A DNA stretch of 25,182 bases from JARIHD01 sp035629475 (GCA_035629475.1 DASPHS010000104.1:1-25182); one strand, 5' to 3'; counted from the stretch's first letter, positions 1-8,118 are shown. Notes: generated by a model from the sequence alone, not told the origin. Translations and numbers: made by a program.

Positions 1-1
1 C

Positions 2-619
2 TGGCGCCAGCTTATAACTGATACGTGGCCCGCAAACCGTGGAGAGGTAGCAACCGCAATCGAACAGGCACTGTTCCCGGAGAGGGCGCAAGCAACACCT
101 CCTATACACGTAAGTGAGCAACGTTTAACTGCAGCTGCAGCAAAGCAGCTTTTAACACAGCAAAGGGTAACCCAGCTGGATCAGCTCATTTTGCCACCCA
201 AGCCGACAGTAGCGCAGATTCGGGACGAGCTACGGCGTGTACAGGCGCCGCGCGCATGGGACTCACGTGTCGCCTGGGATCGGCTGTACGACCTGTTGCA
301 GATACGGGACGATTTTGAAGGCGAGCTATTCCAGGCCAAGAAGGATGCACTTGGCAAGGCAGCCTTATATTTCATCGTAGAGTTTGGCTTTGAAGGCGAT
401 ACCTTTGCAGTAGCCGAATCGCCAGCACCAGATACAGCGACATTCATCGTAAACCAGCGCCTGGTAGCGCAAACGTGGATAGATATCTTCAAGCATTACC
501 GACGCGACGTAGTCAAATATGGTGCCACAAAAATAACCCATGCGCCGAACGCGCCATACGGTGAAAAGCATGTGGCAAAGATACACAATAAAATTCTGGA
601 ATTAGCCCTGGAACCATAA
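2..619 (+). CDS. Hypothetical protein, 3' part (runs off left edge)
   Basis: An open frame without stops enters at the left edge (frame 2) and ends at a TAA at 617-619, leaving about 205 codons of the C-terminal part. A TTG at 191 could start an internal reading, but the frame is open upstream with normal amino-acid use and no ribosome-binding site precedes that TTG, so the gene almost certainly starts outside the window. The visible part is mixed alpha/beta, charged and soluble, with no membrane segment, signal or cysteine cluster. A helical, Gln- and Ala-rich stretch (about residues 30-75) is followed by a compact C-terminal half containing FIVEFGFEGDTFAVAE. I do not recognise the family. 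The gene converges on rsgA with only 10 bases between the stops and no clear terminator hairpin. Confidence 0.75.
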   Translation, partial: WRQLITDTWPANRGEVATAIEQALFPERAQATPPIHVSEQRLTAAAAKQLLTQQRVTQLDQLILPPKPTVAQIRDELRRVQAPRAWDSRVAWDRLYDLLQIRDDFEGELFQAKKDALGKAALYFIVEFGFEGDTFAVAESPAPDTATFIVNQRLVAQTWIDIFKHYRRDVVKYGATKITHAPNAPYGEKHVAKIHNKILELALEP

Positions 620-629
620 ACAAAGGGTA

Positions 630-1700
630 TTAGTGCTTCTTGTGCTTTGGGGATTGGCGAATCGCTTTGTAATGCGTGCGGAGGGTCTTGCTGATATCTT
701 TTTTATTTTCACGCGCCGCTTGGGCGTTCGTTTTTAAGGCGAGGTGGTGGAGCTCGCGCTTCATCTTGAGGTAATTCGCATAGTGCGCTTCACTCAGCTC
801 ACCGCTCGCTAGTGCGCTCCTGATAGCACAGCCTGGCTCGGTCGTATGGCCGCAGTTGCTGAACCGGCATGTGCTGATAAGCAGGGCAACGTCGTCAAAG
901 TTCTCATCAAGCTCTTCCTCTGTGCCCCACAACTGCAATTCGCGGATACCGGGCATATCCATCAATAAACCACCGTTAGGCAGCACGAACAGTTCACGGT
1001 GCGTAGTAGTGTGGCGCCCTTTAGCATCTATTTCACGGATTGCCTGCGTACGTTGCACGTCATGGCCTAAGAGATAATTGGTAAGGGTGGACTTGCCGAC
1101 ACCCGACGAGCCGAGCAATACAGCGGTTTGACCGGGAGTGATAGCGCCGGTTAGCTGCTCCATGCCCTGGCCAGTGAGAGCGCTGCAAATAATATACCGG
1201 GCATCAATGTCCGTAAGCGCGCTGGTATAGGTATCGATATCCGTGGCTTTGTCGGCTTTATTAAGTACTACGATGGGCGTAATGTTATCAGCGTGCAACT
1301 GGTACAAATACCGCTGGAGCCGTGGCGGACTGAAGTCGTTATCGAGCGCCTGCAAAATAAATGCCACATCTATATTTGCTGCCATGACCTGCTTGACGGC
1401 TTTATCGCCAGTAGCCTTACGGGCGATTTCGCTACGGCGGGGGATGACCGCTTCAATGACGCCGCCACCACGGCTGTCCGTAAGCACCGCCACCCAGTCG
1501 CCAACTTTCGGCAGTTCGTGGGGTGCTGCAAAGTAGAGGAGGCGTCCTGATGATTCAACCTGCAGGGGGTCGGGAGTCACCACCTTCAACATGCTGCCAA
1601 AGTCAGCAATCACTCGTGCGGGTATGCATTGCGGCATATCCATCGCGGCGAAAGATGCGGCAAAAGAATCATTCCAACCGTATGCTTGTAGCGTATCCAT
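630..1700 (-). CDS. rsgA: Ribosome small-subunit-dependent GTPase RsgA
   Basis: This is a circularly permuted GTPase of the RsgA/YjeQ family, known to assist late maturation of the 30S ribosomal subunit in the cytoplasm. The 356-residue product has an OB-fold region (about 25-95). The GTPase motifs follow in permuted order: NKAD (G4, 147-150), SALTG (G5, 173-177), GSSGVGKS (P-loop, 197-204) and DMPG (G3, 248-251). The C-terminal zinc finger has C278, C283, H285 and C291. Length and order match the family, and no key residue is missing. It also carries a Lys/His-rich tail (PKHKKH). The ATG at 1700 sits 6 bases after an extended -10 (TGC-CATACT on the minus strand) with no ribosome-binding site between, so its mRNA is probably leaderless. 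Confidence 0.97.
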   Translation of the reverse strand: MDTLQAYGWNDSFAASFAAMDMPQCIPARVIADFGSMLKVVTPDPLQVESSGRLLYFAAPHELPKVGDWVAVLTDSRGGGVIEAVIPRRSEIARKATGDKAVKQVMAANIDVAFILQALDNDFSPPRLQRYLYQLHADNITPIVVLNKADKATDIDTYTSALTDIDARYIICSALTGQGMEQLTGAITPGQTAVLLGSSGVGKSTLTNYLLGHDVQRTQAIREIDAKGRHTTTHRELFVLPNGGLLMDMPGIRELQLWGTEEELDENFDDVALLISTCRFSNCGHTTEPGCAIRSALASGELSEAHYANYLKMKRELHHLALKTNAQAARENKKDISKTLRTHYKAIRQSPKHKKH

Positions 1701-1798
1701 ACCTCTAGTATGGCACTACTGGAGCATTTACGTGAGATATTCCGTACATACCTGGCTCGTATCATGCAGGATAATGTGGTATTATATACTTCAATCCT

Positions 1799-2080
1799 AT
1801 GAAAGTAACTGAATTACCTCGCACCGGCACCTCAGCTAAGTTCCTCGTTGAAACCAAACGCGGCAACTTTCTTATTGCCCTCTCAGCGACCCTCTGTCAG
1901 GTAAAGTGGAACATCTGCGAGCCTGATGTCCAGCTTGAAGCAGCCACCCAAATGGCTGAAGCAATCGTCGGCCGGCACAATCCTGAGCTGCCATTCAAAG
2001 ACAAGTACGTCTTTGCCGATCATAATACTGAAGTCAAGTTCGAGGATATGCTGAAGTATCTTCGAAAAACGCAGCTCTAA
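1799..2080 (+). CDS. Small hypothetical protein (93 aa)
   Basis: A 93-codon frame starts at ATG 1799 and ends with TAA just before a strong terminator. The product is soluble, with no signal peptide or membrane helix. It has two cysteines (TLCQVKWNIC) and looks like a small alpha/beta fold with a C-terminal amphipathic helix (FEDMLKYLRKTQL). A -10-like TGG-TATTAT (1777-1785) lies just upstream with no Shine-Dalgarno, consistent with a very short or absent leader. The dedicated promoter and terminator support a real single-gene unit. I do not recognise the family and assign no function. Confidence 0.7.
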   Translation: MKVTELPRTGTSAKFLVETKRGNFLIALSATLCQVKWNICEPDVQLEAATQMAEAIVGRHNPELPFKDKYVFADHNTEVKFEDMLKYLRKTQL

Positions 2081-2082
2081 AT

Positions 2083-2110
2083 AAAAACCCGCTCAGACGA
2101 GCGGGTTTTT
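2083..2110. terminator. Bidirectional rho-independent terminator
   Basis: A 12-bp perfect inverted repeat (AAAAACCCGCTC / GAGCGGGTTTTT) with an AGAC loop. A-tract and T-tract flank it symmetrically, so it can stop both the 93-aa gene (plus) and the converging MFS gene (minus). Confidence 0.95.
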
Positions 2111-2128
2111 AAAATGACAGAGGATGCT

Positions 2129-3607
2129 TTATACACCAGGGATGGCAGGCATCGCTTCGGCTTCCGTCTCAGAGATGTTTGCCAGATCTTTCTTGGTAGG
2201 CTTATGTACCTTCAAGATAGTGATGGCTGCTACGCTGGCTGCTGCCGCAAAGATAGCCGCAGCTATAAATCCATGCTGGAAACCATGCACCATTGCGGCA
2301 GGCAGTGCGGCCTGGTTACCCTGGGCGGCAATCATGTCGCTCTTAATGACAGCTGATGAGACAACAGTCAGTACAGCAAGACCAATGGCGCCACCGACTT
2401 GTTGACCAGTGTTCAACAATCCGGAAACCAATCCAGAGTCTTCATGCGAGACACCACTGGTAGTAACCATAGTGGTCGTCACAAAGACCATAGCCATACC
2501 GGCAGCCATGATCACAATACCAGGCAATACGTCGGTTAAATATTGGCCGTCAACGGGGATACGGGCAAACCACAGTAGAGCACCCGCGACCATTAATGGT
2601 GCGACACTCAGAATGACTTTAGGGTTAAACTTAGCGATATTGCGGGACAAGTAGCCAGCAACAACGATGACTGTCAGCGTGAATGGCAGGTTAGCCAGAC
2701 CCGTTTTGACGGGGGAGTACTGCAGAATAGTCTGGAGGTAAATTGACAAGTAGAAGAACATGCCAAACATTGCAGCCGGCATAAGCAGCTGAATAATATT
2801 ACCACCAGTTACGTTACGCCGCTTGAAAATACTCAGCTTGATCAGGGGACGCTTAATCCATAGCTCGTTCAGGATGAACACCGCCATAAGGGCAGCGGCC
2901 AGGATAAACATCGTAATGGTAATGCCCGCACCCCAACCATCTTCGGCGGCCTTAGCAAGCGCATATACCAGGGCCATCAGGCTACCAGTAATGGTAAGTG
3001 CGCCGACATAGTCAATGCGCTGCCGCTCTACAGGCTCACTCGCCGGGATGTACTTGAATGCTGCGGCAATAATCAATGCTGAGAGCGGCACGTTAATAAA
3101 GAATATCCAGCGCCAGTCAACGTACTGCGTCAGTAACCCACCGAGCACCAGCCCGACGGCGCCACCACCGGCGGCAACCATACTAAAGACACCGAACGCC
3201 TTATTGCGCTCCGCACCTTCTTTGAAAATAGTCAGGATCAGTGATAATCCGGCAGGCGCTAATAATGCACCACCTACACCCTGCAAACCACGGGTGATAA
3301 TCATCTGCGTAGGATCTTGGGCTATACCTGCCAGCAAGGAGGCTATTGCGAAGATGACAATACCTGCCACCAGCATTTTACGGCGACCAAACATGTCAGC
3401 CAGGCGACCGCCCAGTAACAAGAAACCACCAAAGGTGAGGGCATAGGCCGTCACTACCCACTGCAGCTGTGCGTCAGTGGTAAAGCCCAGCGCTTTCTGA
3501 ATGGCGGGCAGGGCGACATTTACGATTGTCGCGTCCAGGACCACGATGAACTGGGCAGCGGCCAGTACAGCCAGAGCCAATCCTTTATGTTTTACTTTTC
3601 CAAGCAT
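2129..3607 (-). CDS. MFS drug:H+ antiporter, DHA2 (EmrB/QacA) family
   Basis: A 492-residue polytopic inner-membrane protein of the major facilitator superfamily, 14-TM DHA2 branch, which typically exports hydrophobic or cationic toxic compounds using the proton gradient. Visible family marks are LDATIVNVALP in TM1 (24-34), the motif A loop GGRLADMFGRRK (66-77), and a Gly-rich motif C-like stretch GGGAVGLVLGGLL. A central membrane pair follows about residue 200, with a charged loop (SEPVERQRID) before it. The start ATG is preceded by AGGAG at ideal spacing, so the mRNA has a leader, unlike many genes here. It is divergent from a MarR repressor gene and shares an operator with it, so it is likely de-repressed by its substrates. 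The exact substrate cannot be read from the sequence. Confidence 0.94.
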   Translation of the reverse strand: MLGKVKHKGLALAVLAAAQFIVVLDATIVNVALPAIQKALGFTTDAQLQWVVTAYALTFGGFLLLGGRLADMFGRRKMLVAGIVIFAIASLLAGIAQDPTQMIITRGLQGVGGALLAPAGLSLILTIFKEGAERNKAFGVFSMVAAGGGAVGLVLGGLLTQYVDWRWIFFINVPLSALIIAAAFKYIPASEPVERQRIDYVGALTITGSLMALVYALAKAAEDGWGAGITITMFILAAALMAVFILNELWIKRPLIKLSIFKRRNVTGGNIIQLLMPAAMFGMFFYLSIYLQTILQYSPVKTGLANLPFTLTVIVVAGYLSRNIAKFNPKVILSVAPLMVAGALLWFARIPVDGQYLTDVLPGIVIMAAGMAMVFVTTTMVTTSGVSHEDSGLVSGLLNTGQQVGGAIGLAVLTVVSSAVIKSDMIAAQGNQAALPAAMVHGFQHGFIAAAIFAAAASVAAITILKVHKPTKKDLANISETEAEAMPAIPGV

Positions 3608-3652
3608 GAATCTCCTGTCGTTTTTAAGAATTACTTGATGTTATAAAGTATT

Positions 3653-3698
3653 AGTATACATAAATAGTTGACACTATCAACTATTTTGACAGTATGCT
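3653..3698. promoter_or_regulatory. Divergent MFS/marR promoters with MarR-type operator
   Basis: AAATAGTTGA (3662-3671) and TCAACTATTT (3677-3686) form a perfect 10-bp inverted repeat with a 5-base centre. Inside it lie both -35 boxes. TTGACA (3668-3673) faces the marR gene, with TATGCT at 3693-3698 (19-base spacer). TTGATA on the minus strand (3680-3675) faces the MFS gene, with TATACT on the minus strand (3658-3653, 16-base spacer). A repressor dimer bound here would block both promoters. Confidence 0.85.
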
Positions 3699-3709
3699 AT
3701 GCTGCGAGT

Positions 3710-4117
3710 ATGAAAGTGACGGCTCAGCAATTATGTGACAATATACTGCGCATCATGGATCGGGTGAAGGCCTGCCATTTGCAAGAAGCAGAAAAACACA
3801 ACCTGACAAAAGTACAGGTATTTGCGCTGTATTCCATCGCTCGTCACGGTGAATTGCCAATGGGGCAGGTAGCCCATGTACTCCACTGTGACGCATCAAA
3901 TGTTACCGGTATTGTGGACCGCATGGTCACCCAAGGACTGATTGAACGACATGAATGTCCGACCGATCGTCGGGCAAAACGCCTGAAACTTACAGAAAAG
4001 GGCCAGCAGATCGTCCAGGACCTCCAGGGCTCCTTGCCCGGCTGTACGGGAGTCGGCAAATTAACAGCCGATGAACGGGAGACACTCTCCTACCTGTTAC
4101 AAAAAATGGACGCCTAG
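3710..4117 (+). CDS. MarR-family transcriptional regulator
   Basis: A 135-residue winged-helix dimeric DNA-binding protein of the MarR family. Helical dimerisation ends flank the wHTH. The recognition helix is about DASNVTGIVDRMVTQGL (61-77) and the wing contains DRRAKRLKLTEKG (86-98), with the conserved D-x-R typical of MarR wings. Start choice: the frame is open from 3668, but ATG 3710 gives the family's usual length and lies just after the predicted -10 TATGCT (3693-3698), so upstream starts would sit inside the promoter. Its own promoter overlaps a perfect inverted repeat shared with the divergent MFS exporter, so autorepression and control of the pump are expected. Two cysteines in the DNA-binding half (C60, C83) could be sensors, but that is speculation. 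Confidence 0.93.
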   Translation: MKVTAQQLCDNILRIMDRVKACHLQEAEKHNLTKVQVFALYSIARHGELPMGQVAHVLHCDASNVTGIVDRMVTQGLIERHECPTDRRAKRLKLTEKGQQIVQDLQGSLPGCTGVGKLTADERETLSYLLQKMDA

Positions 4118-4129
4118 AGCGTCCATTTT
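4103..4129. terminator. Bidirectional terminator containing the marR stop codon
   Basis: AAAATGGACGC (4103-4113) and GCGTCCATTTT (4119-4129) form a perfect 11-bp stem with loop CTAGA. The marR stop TAG (4115-4117) lies in the loop. A and T tracts on the two sides allow use by marR (plus) and by the converging gene at 4151 (minus). Confidence 0.9.
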
Positions 4130-4150
4130 CTTGCTTGCAACACCGGAGGT

Positions 4151-4657
4151 CTATACACCTGGCGCCGGAGGATCACTCGGTGGTACCGGTGGGGCAGCAG
4201 GAGCTGGCTCATCATCAGCGCCGGAGCCGCCTTCAGGTGTCGGTGTTGCATTTTCAGGAGTCGTAACTGGCGTCTCATTACTATCAGTATCGTCGGGGAT
4301 AGTCGGTCCGTCTGCCGGAACGGTAAAGGCACCTTCAGTAGCAGCCGGCGGCTGGGCAGGGTTCTTGGGCGGAGCGGCAACTGCAGGGCCGCTGCTGGTT
4401 GTTTCGGCGCCAGCGACCTCACCTGGCGTAACGGTAGACTGACCAGAAGACCGTATGAGTGTATCGCTCGTGCTCGTCTGGCTGGTGGGAGAAGAGGTAG
4501 AAGAGGATTCCTCGGGTACTGTGTCTTCGCTATGCAACACACCAGCAAAACCGCCCAAGCAGGCAAGTCCTATCACACAGGCCATACCAATACCTATCCG
4601 CTTCCACACCCGGACAAGACGAATATGCCTCGAAACTCCTCGTTGCACCCCAATCAT
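4151..4657 (-). CDS. Membrane-anchored Pro/Thr/Ser/Ala-rich low-complexity protein
   Basis: About 168 residues. A basic N-terminus (RHIRLVRVWKR) precedes one hydrophobic segment (IGIGMACVIGLACLGGFAGVL), then about 120 residues rich in Pro, Thr, Ser, Ala and acidic residues with no aromatic core. The positive-inside rule puts the low-complexity part outside the cell, so it is probably a stalk or surface spacer. Starts GTG 4660 and ATG 4657 are both possible. TATAAT on the minus strand (4671-4666) ends only 5-8 bases before them, implying a leaderless mRNA. A competing minus-strand frame (4114-4566) overlaps it but lacks a start signal. No family recognised. Confidence 0.6.
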   Translation of the reverse strand: MIGVQRGVSRHIRLVRVWKRIGIGMACVIGLACLGGFAGVLHSEDTVPEESSSTSSPTSQTSTSDTLIRSSGQSTVTPGEVAGAETTSSGPAVAAPPKNPAQPPAATEGAFTVPADGPTIPDDTDSNETPVTTPENATPTPEGGSGADDEPAPAAPPVPPSDPPAPGV

Positions 4658-4738
4658 CACGTCTTATTATACGCTAAAATATAGAATACAGTAGCGGTTT
4701 GGGTGCTATACTACCATCATAAAAGCTAAAGGTTACTG

Positions 4739-5344
4739 ATGAAACTCAACCAGCAAGGTATTAGCCGCGTCACTGCTGTCATCGTCGTACTCGTGCTGGC
4801 CATGGTAGTGGTGCTGAGCTTTGCTTTTCGCAGTCCAGGCAATAGTGCTGACGGCGGCAGCAGCAACGAACTCCCCTCGGGGTTTACCAAGCACAGCAGC
4901 AGCGAAGGCAAATTTACGATAGGCTATCCGCTTGATTGGGTAACGTCAGCGGGAGTCACCGGTTGTGATGACAATATCTTACTCATGTCTTCCGATCCGG
5001 ACTACCTTGGAGAATGCGGCACTGACTCGCAAAGTCAGGTATTCGTAACCTCGTATCCTGGCGATCAGCGTGACAGCTTCACTCTGATTACCGGTATCGG
5101 CTACAGTGAAACAACCGCAGAACCCTTCAAACAGCGCGGCGTAACAGGCATGATGCAGCGCGGCACAGCCGACGCTCAAACAGGAACAGGGGCACTGGAC
5201 GATGGCTCAATTGTTATCCGCTACACCTTCTTTACCAACAACCGGACGTACGTCGTGCAGTACGCAGAGCTGTCCGGGGCACTCGACGTCGAAGATAGCT
5301 TCGGGGAGATCGTCAAGACACTCAGCTTTCGTGCTGATGCATAA
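4739..5344 (+). CDS. Membrane-anchored extracellular protein, PsbP/Mog1-like fold suggested
   Basis: A 201-residue protein with an N-terminal anchor similar in layout to type IV pilin-like N-termini: short polar head NQQGISR, then the hydrophobic run VTAVIVVLVLAMVVVLSFAF (residues 12-31). A Gly/Ser-rich linker (about 33-45) leads to a globular exterior domain. That domain opens with FTIGYPLDW, a pattern seen in PsbP/Mog1-like domains, and contains two cysteines (GVTGCDDN and GECGTD) that could pair. A TGC-TATACT extended -10 (4704-4712) and AAAGG before the ATG give a short leader. It lies 31 bases upstream of the flippase-like gene. Function unknown; the fold suggestion rests on a short pattern only. 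Confidence 0.7.
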   Translation: MKLNQQGISRVTAVIVVLVLAMVVVLSFAFRSPGNSADGGSSNELPSGFTKHSSSEGKFTIGYPLDWVTSAGVTGCDDNILLMSSDPDYLGECGTDSQSQVFVTSYPGDQRDSFTLITGIGYSETTAEPFKQRGVTGMMQRGTADAQTGTGALDDGSIVIRYTFFTNNRTYVVQYAELSGALDVEDSFGEIVKTLSFRADA

Positions 5345-5362
5345 GCCTACCCCAGGACATGG

Positions 5363-5375
5363 TATAATATAGGCA
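5363..5375 (+). promoter_or_regulatory. Extended -10 promoter of a leaderless gene
   Basis: TGG-TATAAT (5360-5368) is a consensus extended -10. Only 7 bases (5369-5375) separate it from the ATG at 5376, so transcription should start at or next to the start codon. Confidence 0.75.
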
Positions 5376-6254
5376 ATGAAGAAAAAGCTAAAGATAGCTC
5401 TTGGCTTTGTGATACTCGCCGCAACAATTGCCGCATTTACACACTACGTCACAACCCATCCGCAACTTATCAGTCAACTCAGTGAGACCAGCCCTTGGCT
5501 CGTTGTTGCGCTGCTGGCTGTGTATGCAATATGGTTCCTGGCTCAAGTGGTTATATTACGCGTATCGCTACGCCTATTTGATATTAGTATGCCCAAGCAG
5601 GAAAACTTGCTGCTCAATGCCTACTCCAGCCTTATAAACTTCTTTGGTCCGGGGCAAAGCGGCCCGGCATTCCGGGGTATTTACCTTAAAAAGCGCTACA
5701 ACATGCGGCTCAAAGATTACATGTTTACCGCCTTGCTGTACTACGGGTTTTACGCGATTATCAGCGCCTTCTTTATGTTTGTAGGGAGCCGACCATGGTG
5801 GCAGACACTCGGCCTCGTGCTGGCGGCAGGAATAGGGAGCACGATTGTCATCAAGTGGTACGCCAAACGCTCAAAAATCAGTGGCGGACTCAATATAGTC
5901 AGCCTTGGCTGGTTGTTTGGGGCAACACTGGTACAGCTGACCGCACAGCTGGTTATTTTCTATTTGGAACTGCACAGCATTCACCCCGAGACATCCGTTG
6001 CGCAAGCACTGACATACACCGGCGTCGCCAACTTTGCGCTGTTTGTATCGTTGACGCCAGGCGCTATCGGTATCCGCGAAGCCTTCCTGGTCTTCAGTCA
6101 AAACCTCCATCACCTGGGCAACACTATTATCGTTGGAGCCAATCTTATTGACCGCGCAGTATATCTGCTATTCCTCGGTTTGCTGTTCGTCATGACACTG
6201 GCACTTCATGCCAAAGACAAACTGCACATTAAGCAGGAAAAAAGCACCAGATAG
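5376..6254 (+). CDS. Lysylphosphatidylglycerol synthase TM-region / flippase-like membrane protein
   Basis: A 292-residue polytopic membrane protein with about seven to eight hydrophobic helices. The conserved LTPGAIGIREAFLVF near residues 228-242 matches the G-x-G-x-R-E-A signature of the LPG synthase TM / UPF0104 family. The linked cytosolic aminoacyltransferase domain of MprF is absent, so this is the flippase-type half only. Family members move or help display lipids or lipid-linked intermediates. The earlier loop NFFGPGQSGPAFRGIYLKKRY also fits the family. Translation is probably leaderless (see promoter at 5363). The specific lipid is unknown. Confidence 0.88.
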   Translation: MKKKLKIALGFVILAATIAAFTHYVTTHPQLISQLSETSPWLVVALLAVYAIWFLAQVVILRVSLRLFDISMPKQENLLLNAYSSLINFFGPGQSGPAFRGIYLKKRYNMRLKDYMFTALLYYGFYAIISAFFMFVGSRPWWQTLGLVLAAGIGSTIVIKWYAKRSKISGGLNIVSLGWLFGATLVQLTAQLVIFYLELHSIHPETSVAQALTYTGVANFALFVSLTPGAIGIREAFLVFSQNLHHLGNTIIVGANLIDRAVYLLFLGLLFVMTLALHAKDKLHIKQEKSTR

Positions 6255-6308
6255 CGCCGTCCCTCCAGCCCGCAAGGGGCAAGGTAGCGTATAGTAAAGG
6301 TAACGATT

Positions 6309-7487
6309 ATGAATATCCTGGACGTAGTTATCATCCTTTTGTTCATTACAGCCATTTTGCGTGGCATAGACCGCGGTCTTGTGCGGCAGTTTTTTGCCAC
6401 CCTCGGGCTGGTAGCCGGATTATTCCTCGGTTCATTTATCCAGGGATGGCTGGTGCAATATGCCGATAATGCCGTACAGAAGGCCAGCCTGATTCTGGGC
6501 ATCCTTATTGGCTGTGTGGTAAGCCTGGCGATGGTTGGCGAGTATGTGGGCGGTATCGTCAAGGGCAAGATTGATCAGGTGCACCTGTACCGCATCAACA
6601 AGGCTGATCGGATTGCTGGTGCAGGAGTTGGTGGTCTGACACTGTTATTTATCGTATGGCTGGGGGCTGCATTGCTCATCAACGCGCCCCTTACGAGCAT
6701 CCAGCAGCAGATCAAGGGCTCGTTTATTATTTCTACGCTGAACAAAACACTCCCCCCAGCCCCAACGCTTGTAGCGAGCATTGGCAACGTCATCGACCCC
6801 AATGGCTTTCCTGATGTGTTCACCGGCCTGGAACCAAAAATAGACACCAACACGCCACTGCCATCTATTGGTGAGCTGGATAACGCCGTGCAGGCAAGCC
6901 GGGTATCGGTCGTCAAGGTTGAAGGCGAGGCCTGTGGCGGGGTCAGTGACGGCTCTGGCTTTATAGCCGACACAGGGCTGGTAGTCACCAACGCCCATGT
7001 CATTGCTGGCGTAGACACTCCGTTTGTCATCGACGCCGAGGGGCGGCATAAAGCGTCGGTGCTCTGGTTCGATAAAGACCTCGACTTAGCCATTGTGCGA
7101 GCCAACGGCCTGGCGGGCGAGCCGCTGCCGATTGATAGCACGACCGCACCCGTCGGTACACCTGCTGCCGTGCTCGGTTATCCGGGTGGCGGCGATTTTA
7201 CTGCTGAACCGGCAACGATTCTTGAGTCATTTAACGCTGAAGGTCGCGACATCTACGGGCAGGGCGAGAGTATCCGGCAAATCTACTCAGTCCGTGCCAA
7301 TGTACAGCCAGGCAACTCTGGCGGTCCGATGGTCGATGCTGAAGGTGAGGTAGTGGGCGTGGTATTTGCCGAATCGACCGAGTACGACCAGGTGGGCTAC
7401 GCGCTCACCATGGAAGCGGTACTGGCCGCACTCAACCAAGCCAAAGACCAAAACACAGTTGTTGATACCGGCTACTGTACGCACTAA
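6309..7487 (+). CDS. MarP-like periplasmic serine protease (CvpA TM domain + trypsin-like domain)
   Basis: A 392-residue protein with two parts. Residues 1-130 are a CvpA/colicin V production-type region of four hydrophobic segments. Residues about 190-375 are a chymotrypsin-like protease with the triad H230 (TNAHV), D259 (DLDLAIV) and S337 (PGNSGGP). Cysteines at 209 (GEACGG) and 390 (TGYCTH) flank the protease exactly where the actinobacterial acid-resistance protease MarP has its stabilising disulfide. The catalytic domain should face the exterior. A TATAGT -10 (6290-6295) and AAAGG lie just upstream of ATG. VKOR follows 19 bases downstream, consistent with a need for disulfide formation. 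The physiological substrate is unknown. Confidence 0.92.
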   Translation: MNILDVVIILLFITAILRGIDRGLVRQFFATLGLVAGLFLGSFIQGWLVQYADNAVQKASLILGILIGCVVSLAMVGEYVGGIVKGKIDQVHLYRINKADRIAGAGVGGLTLLFIVWLGAALLINAPLTSIQQQIKGSFIISTLNKTLPPAPTLVASIGNVIDPNGFPDVFTGLEPKIDTNTPLPSIGELDNAVQASRVSVVKVEGEACGGVSDGSGFIADTGLVVTNAHVIAGVDTPFVIDAEGRHKASVLWFDKDLDLAIVRANGLAGEPLPIDSTTAPVGTPAAVLGYPGGGDFTAEPATILESFNAEGRDIYGQGESIRQIYSVRANVQPGNSGGPMVDAEGEVVGVVFAESTEYDQVGYALTMEAVLAALNQAKDQNTVVDTGYCTH

Positions 7488-7506
7488 CATTGAACGGAGG
7501 ATTCCT

Positions 7507-8118
7507 ATGAAAGCCCTATCATCACTTACTCTCAAACGCGTCCTACCGTGGCTGCTGATTATCTGCGGTACGATTGGACTGATAGCGGCCTTCATTATTA
7601 CCTTCGAAAAAATAGAGCTCTTAAAAGATCCCAACTTTGTCCCAAGCTGCAACCTTAATCCTATTATCAGTTGTGGTTCAGTGATGGGCTCGGAGCAATC
7701 GAATGCCTTTGGATTCCCGAACCCGCTTATTGGGCTGATGGCGTTCCCAGTCGTCATAACCACAGGTGTTGTGATGCTCATGGGCGTCTCGCTCAAACGC
7801 TGGTATATGCTAGGCCTTCAGCTCGGTACTGTGTTAGGCTTGGCCTTCATCCACTGGCTGTTCTTCCAAAGCACCTATCGCATCGGTGCGCTCTGCCCGT
7901 ACTGCATAGCGGTATGGATTATGACCATTACGCTGTTTTGGTATGTGCTGCTGTATAACATCGAAGCCAAGCACGTTGTCCTGAAGGGTAAGGCTGCGCA
8001 GCTGGGGACATTCCTCCGCCGGCACCACTTGGACATCCTATTGGTGTGGCTGTTAATCCTCGTAGCGCTTATCCTCAAACGGTTCTGGTACTACTTCGGT
8101 CCAGCACTCGGCTTATAA
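7507..8118 (+). CDS. Vitamin K epoxide reductase (VKOR) family thiol oxidoreductase
   Basis: A 203-residue four- to five-helix membrane protein. Redox residues fit bacterial VKOR: C48 and C56 in an exterior loop (SCNLNPIISCGS), and CPYC at 130-133 at the membrane face. Bacterial VKOR passes electrons from a DsbA-like partner to quinone, driving disulfide formation outside the membrane. No thioredoxin domain is fused here and no DsbA is in the window, so the partner must lie elsewhere. The frame is open from 7366 inside the upstream gene, but GGAGG at 7496-7500 and the hydrophobic N-terminus fix the start at ATG 7507. It is in an operon with the cysteine-containing MarP-like protease. Confidence 0.94.
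   Translation: MKALSSLTLKRVLPWLLIICGTIGLIAAFIITFEKIELLKDPNFVPSCNLNPIISCGSVMGSEQSNAFGFPNPLIGLMAFPVVITTGVVMLMGVSLKRWYMLGLQLGTVLGLAFIHWLFFQSTYRIGALCPYCIAVWIMTITLFWYVLLYNIEAKHVVLKGKAAQLGTFLRRHHLDILLVWLLILVALILKRFWYYFGPALGL

Noticed and set aside
191..619. Gene starting at TTG 191
   Set aside because: The frame is open to the left edge and no ribosome-binding site precedes 191; treated as a gene cut by the window.
3668..3709. MarR start at 3668
   Set aside because: It would place the first 14 codons inside the operator and promoter; ATG 3710 gives the normal family length.
4114..4566. Alternative minus-strand ORF overlapping 4151-4657
   Set aside because: It lacks a promoter or ribosome-binding site and a coherent topology; the chosen frame has a membrane anchor and a -10 at the right distance.
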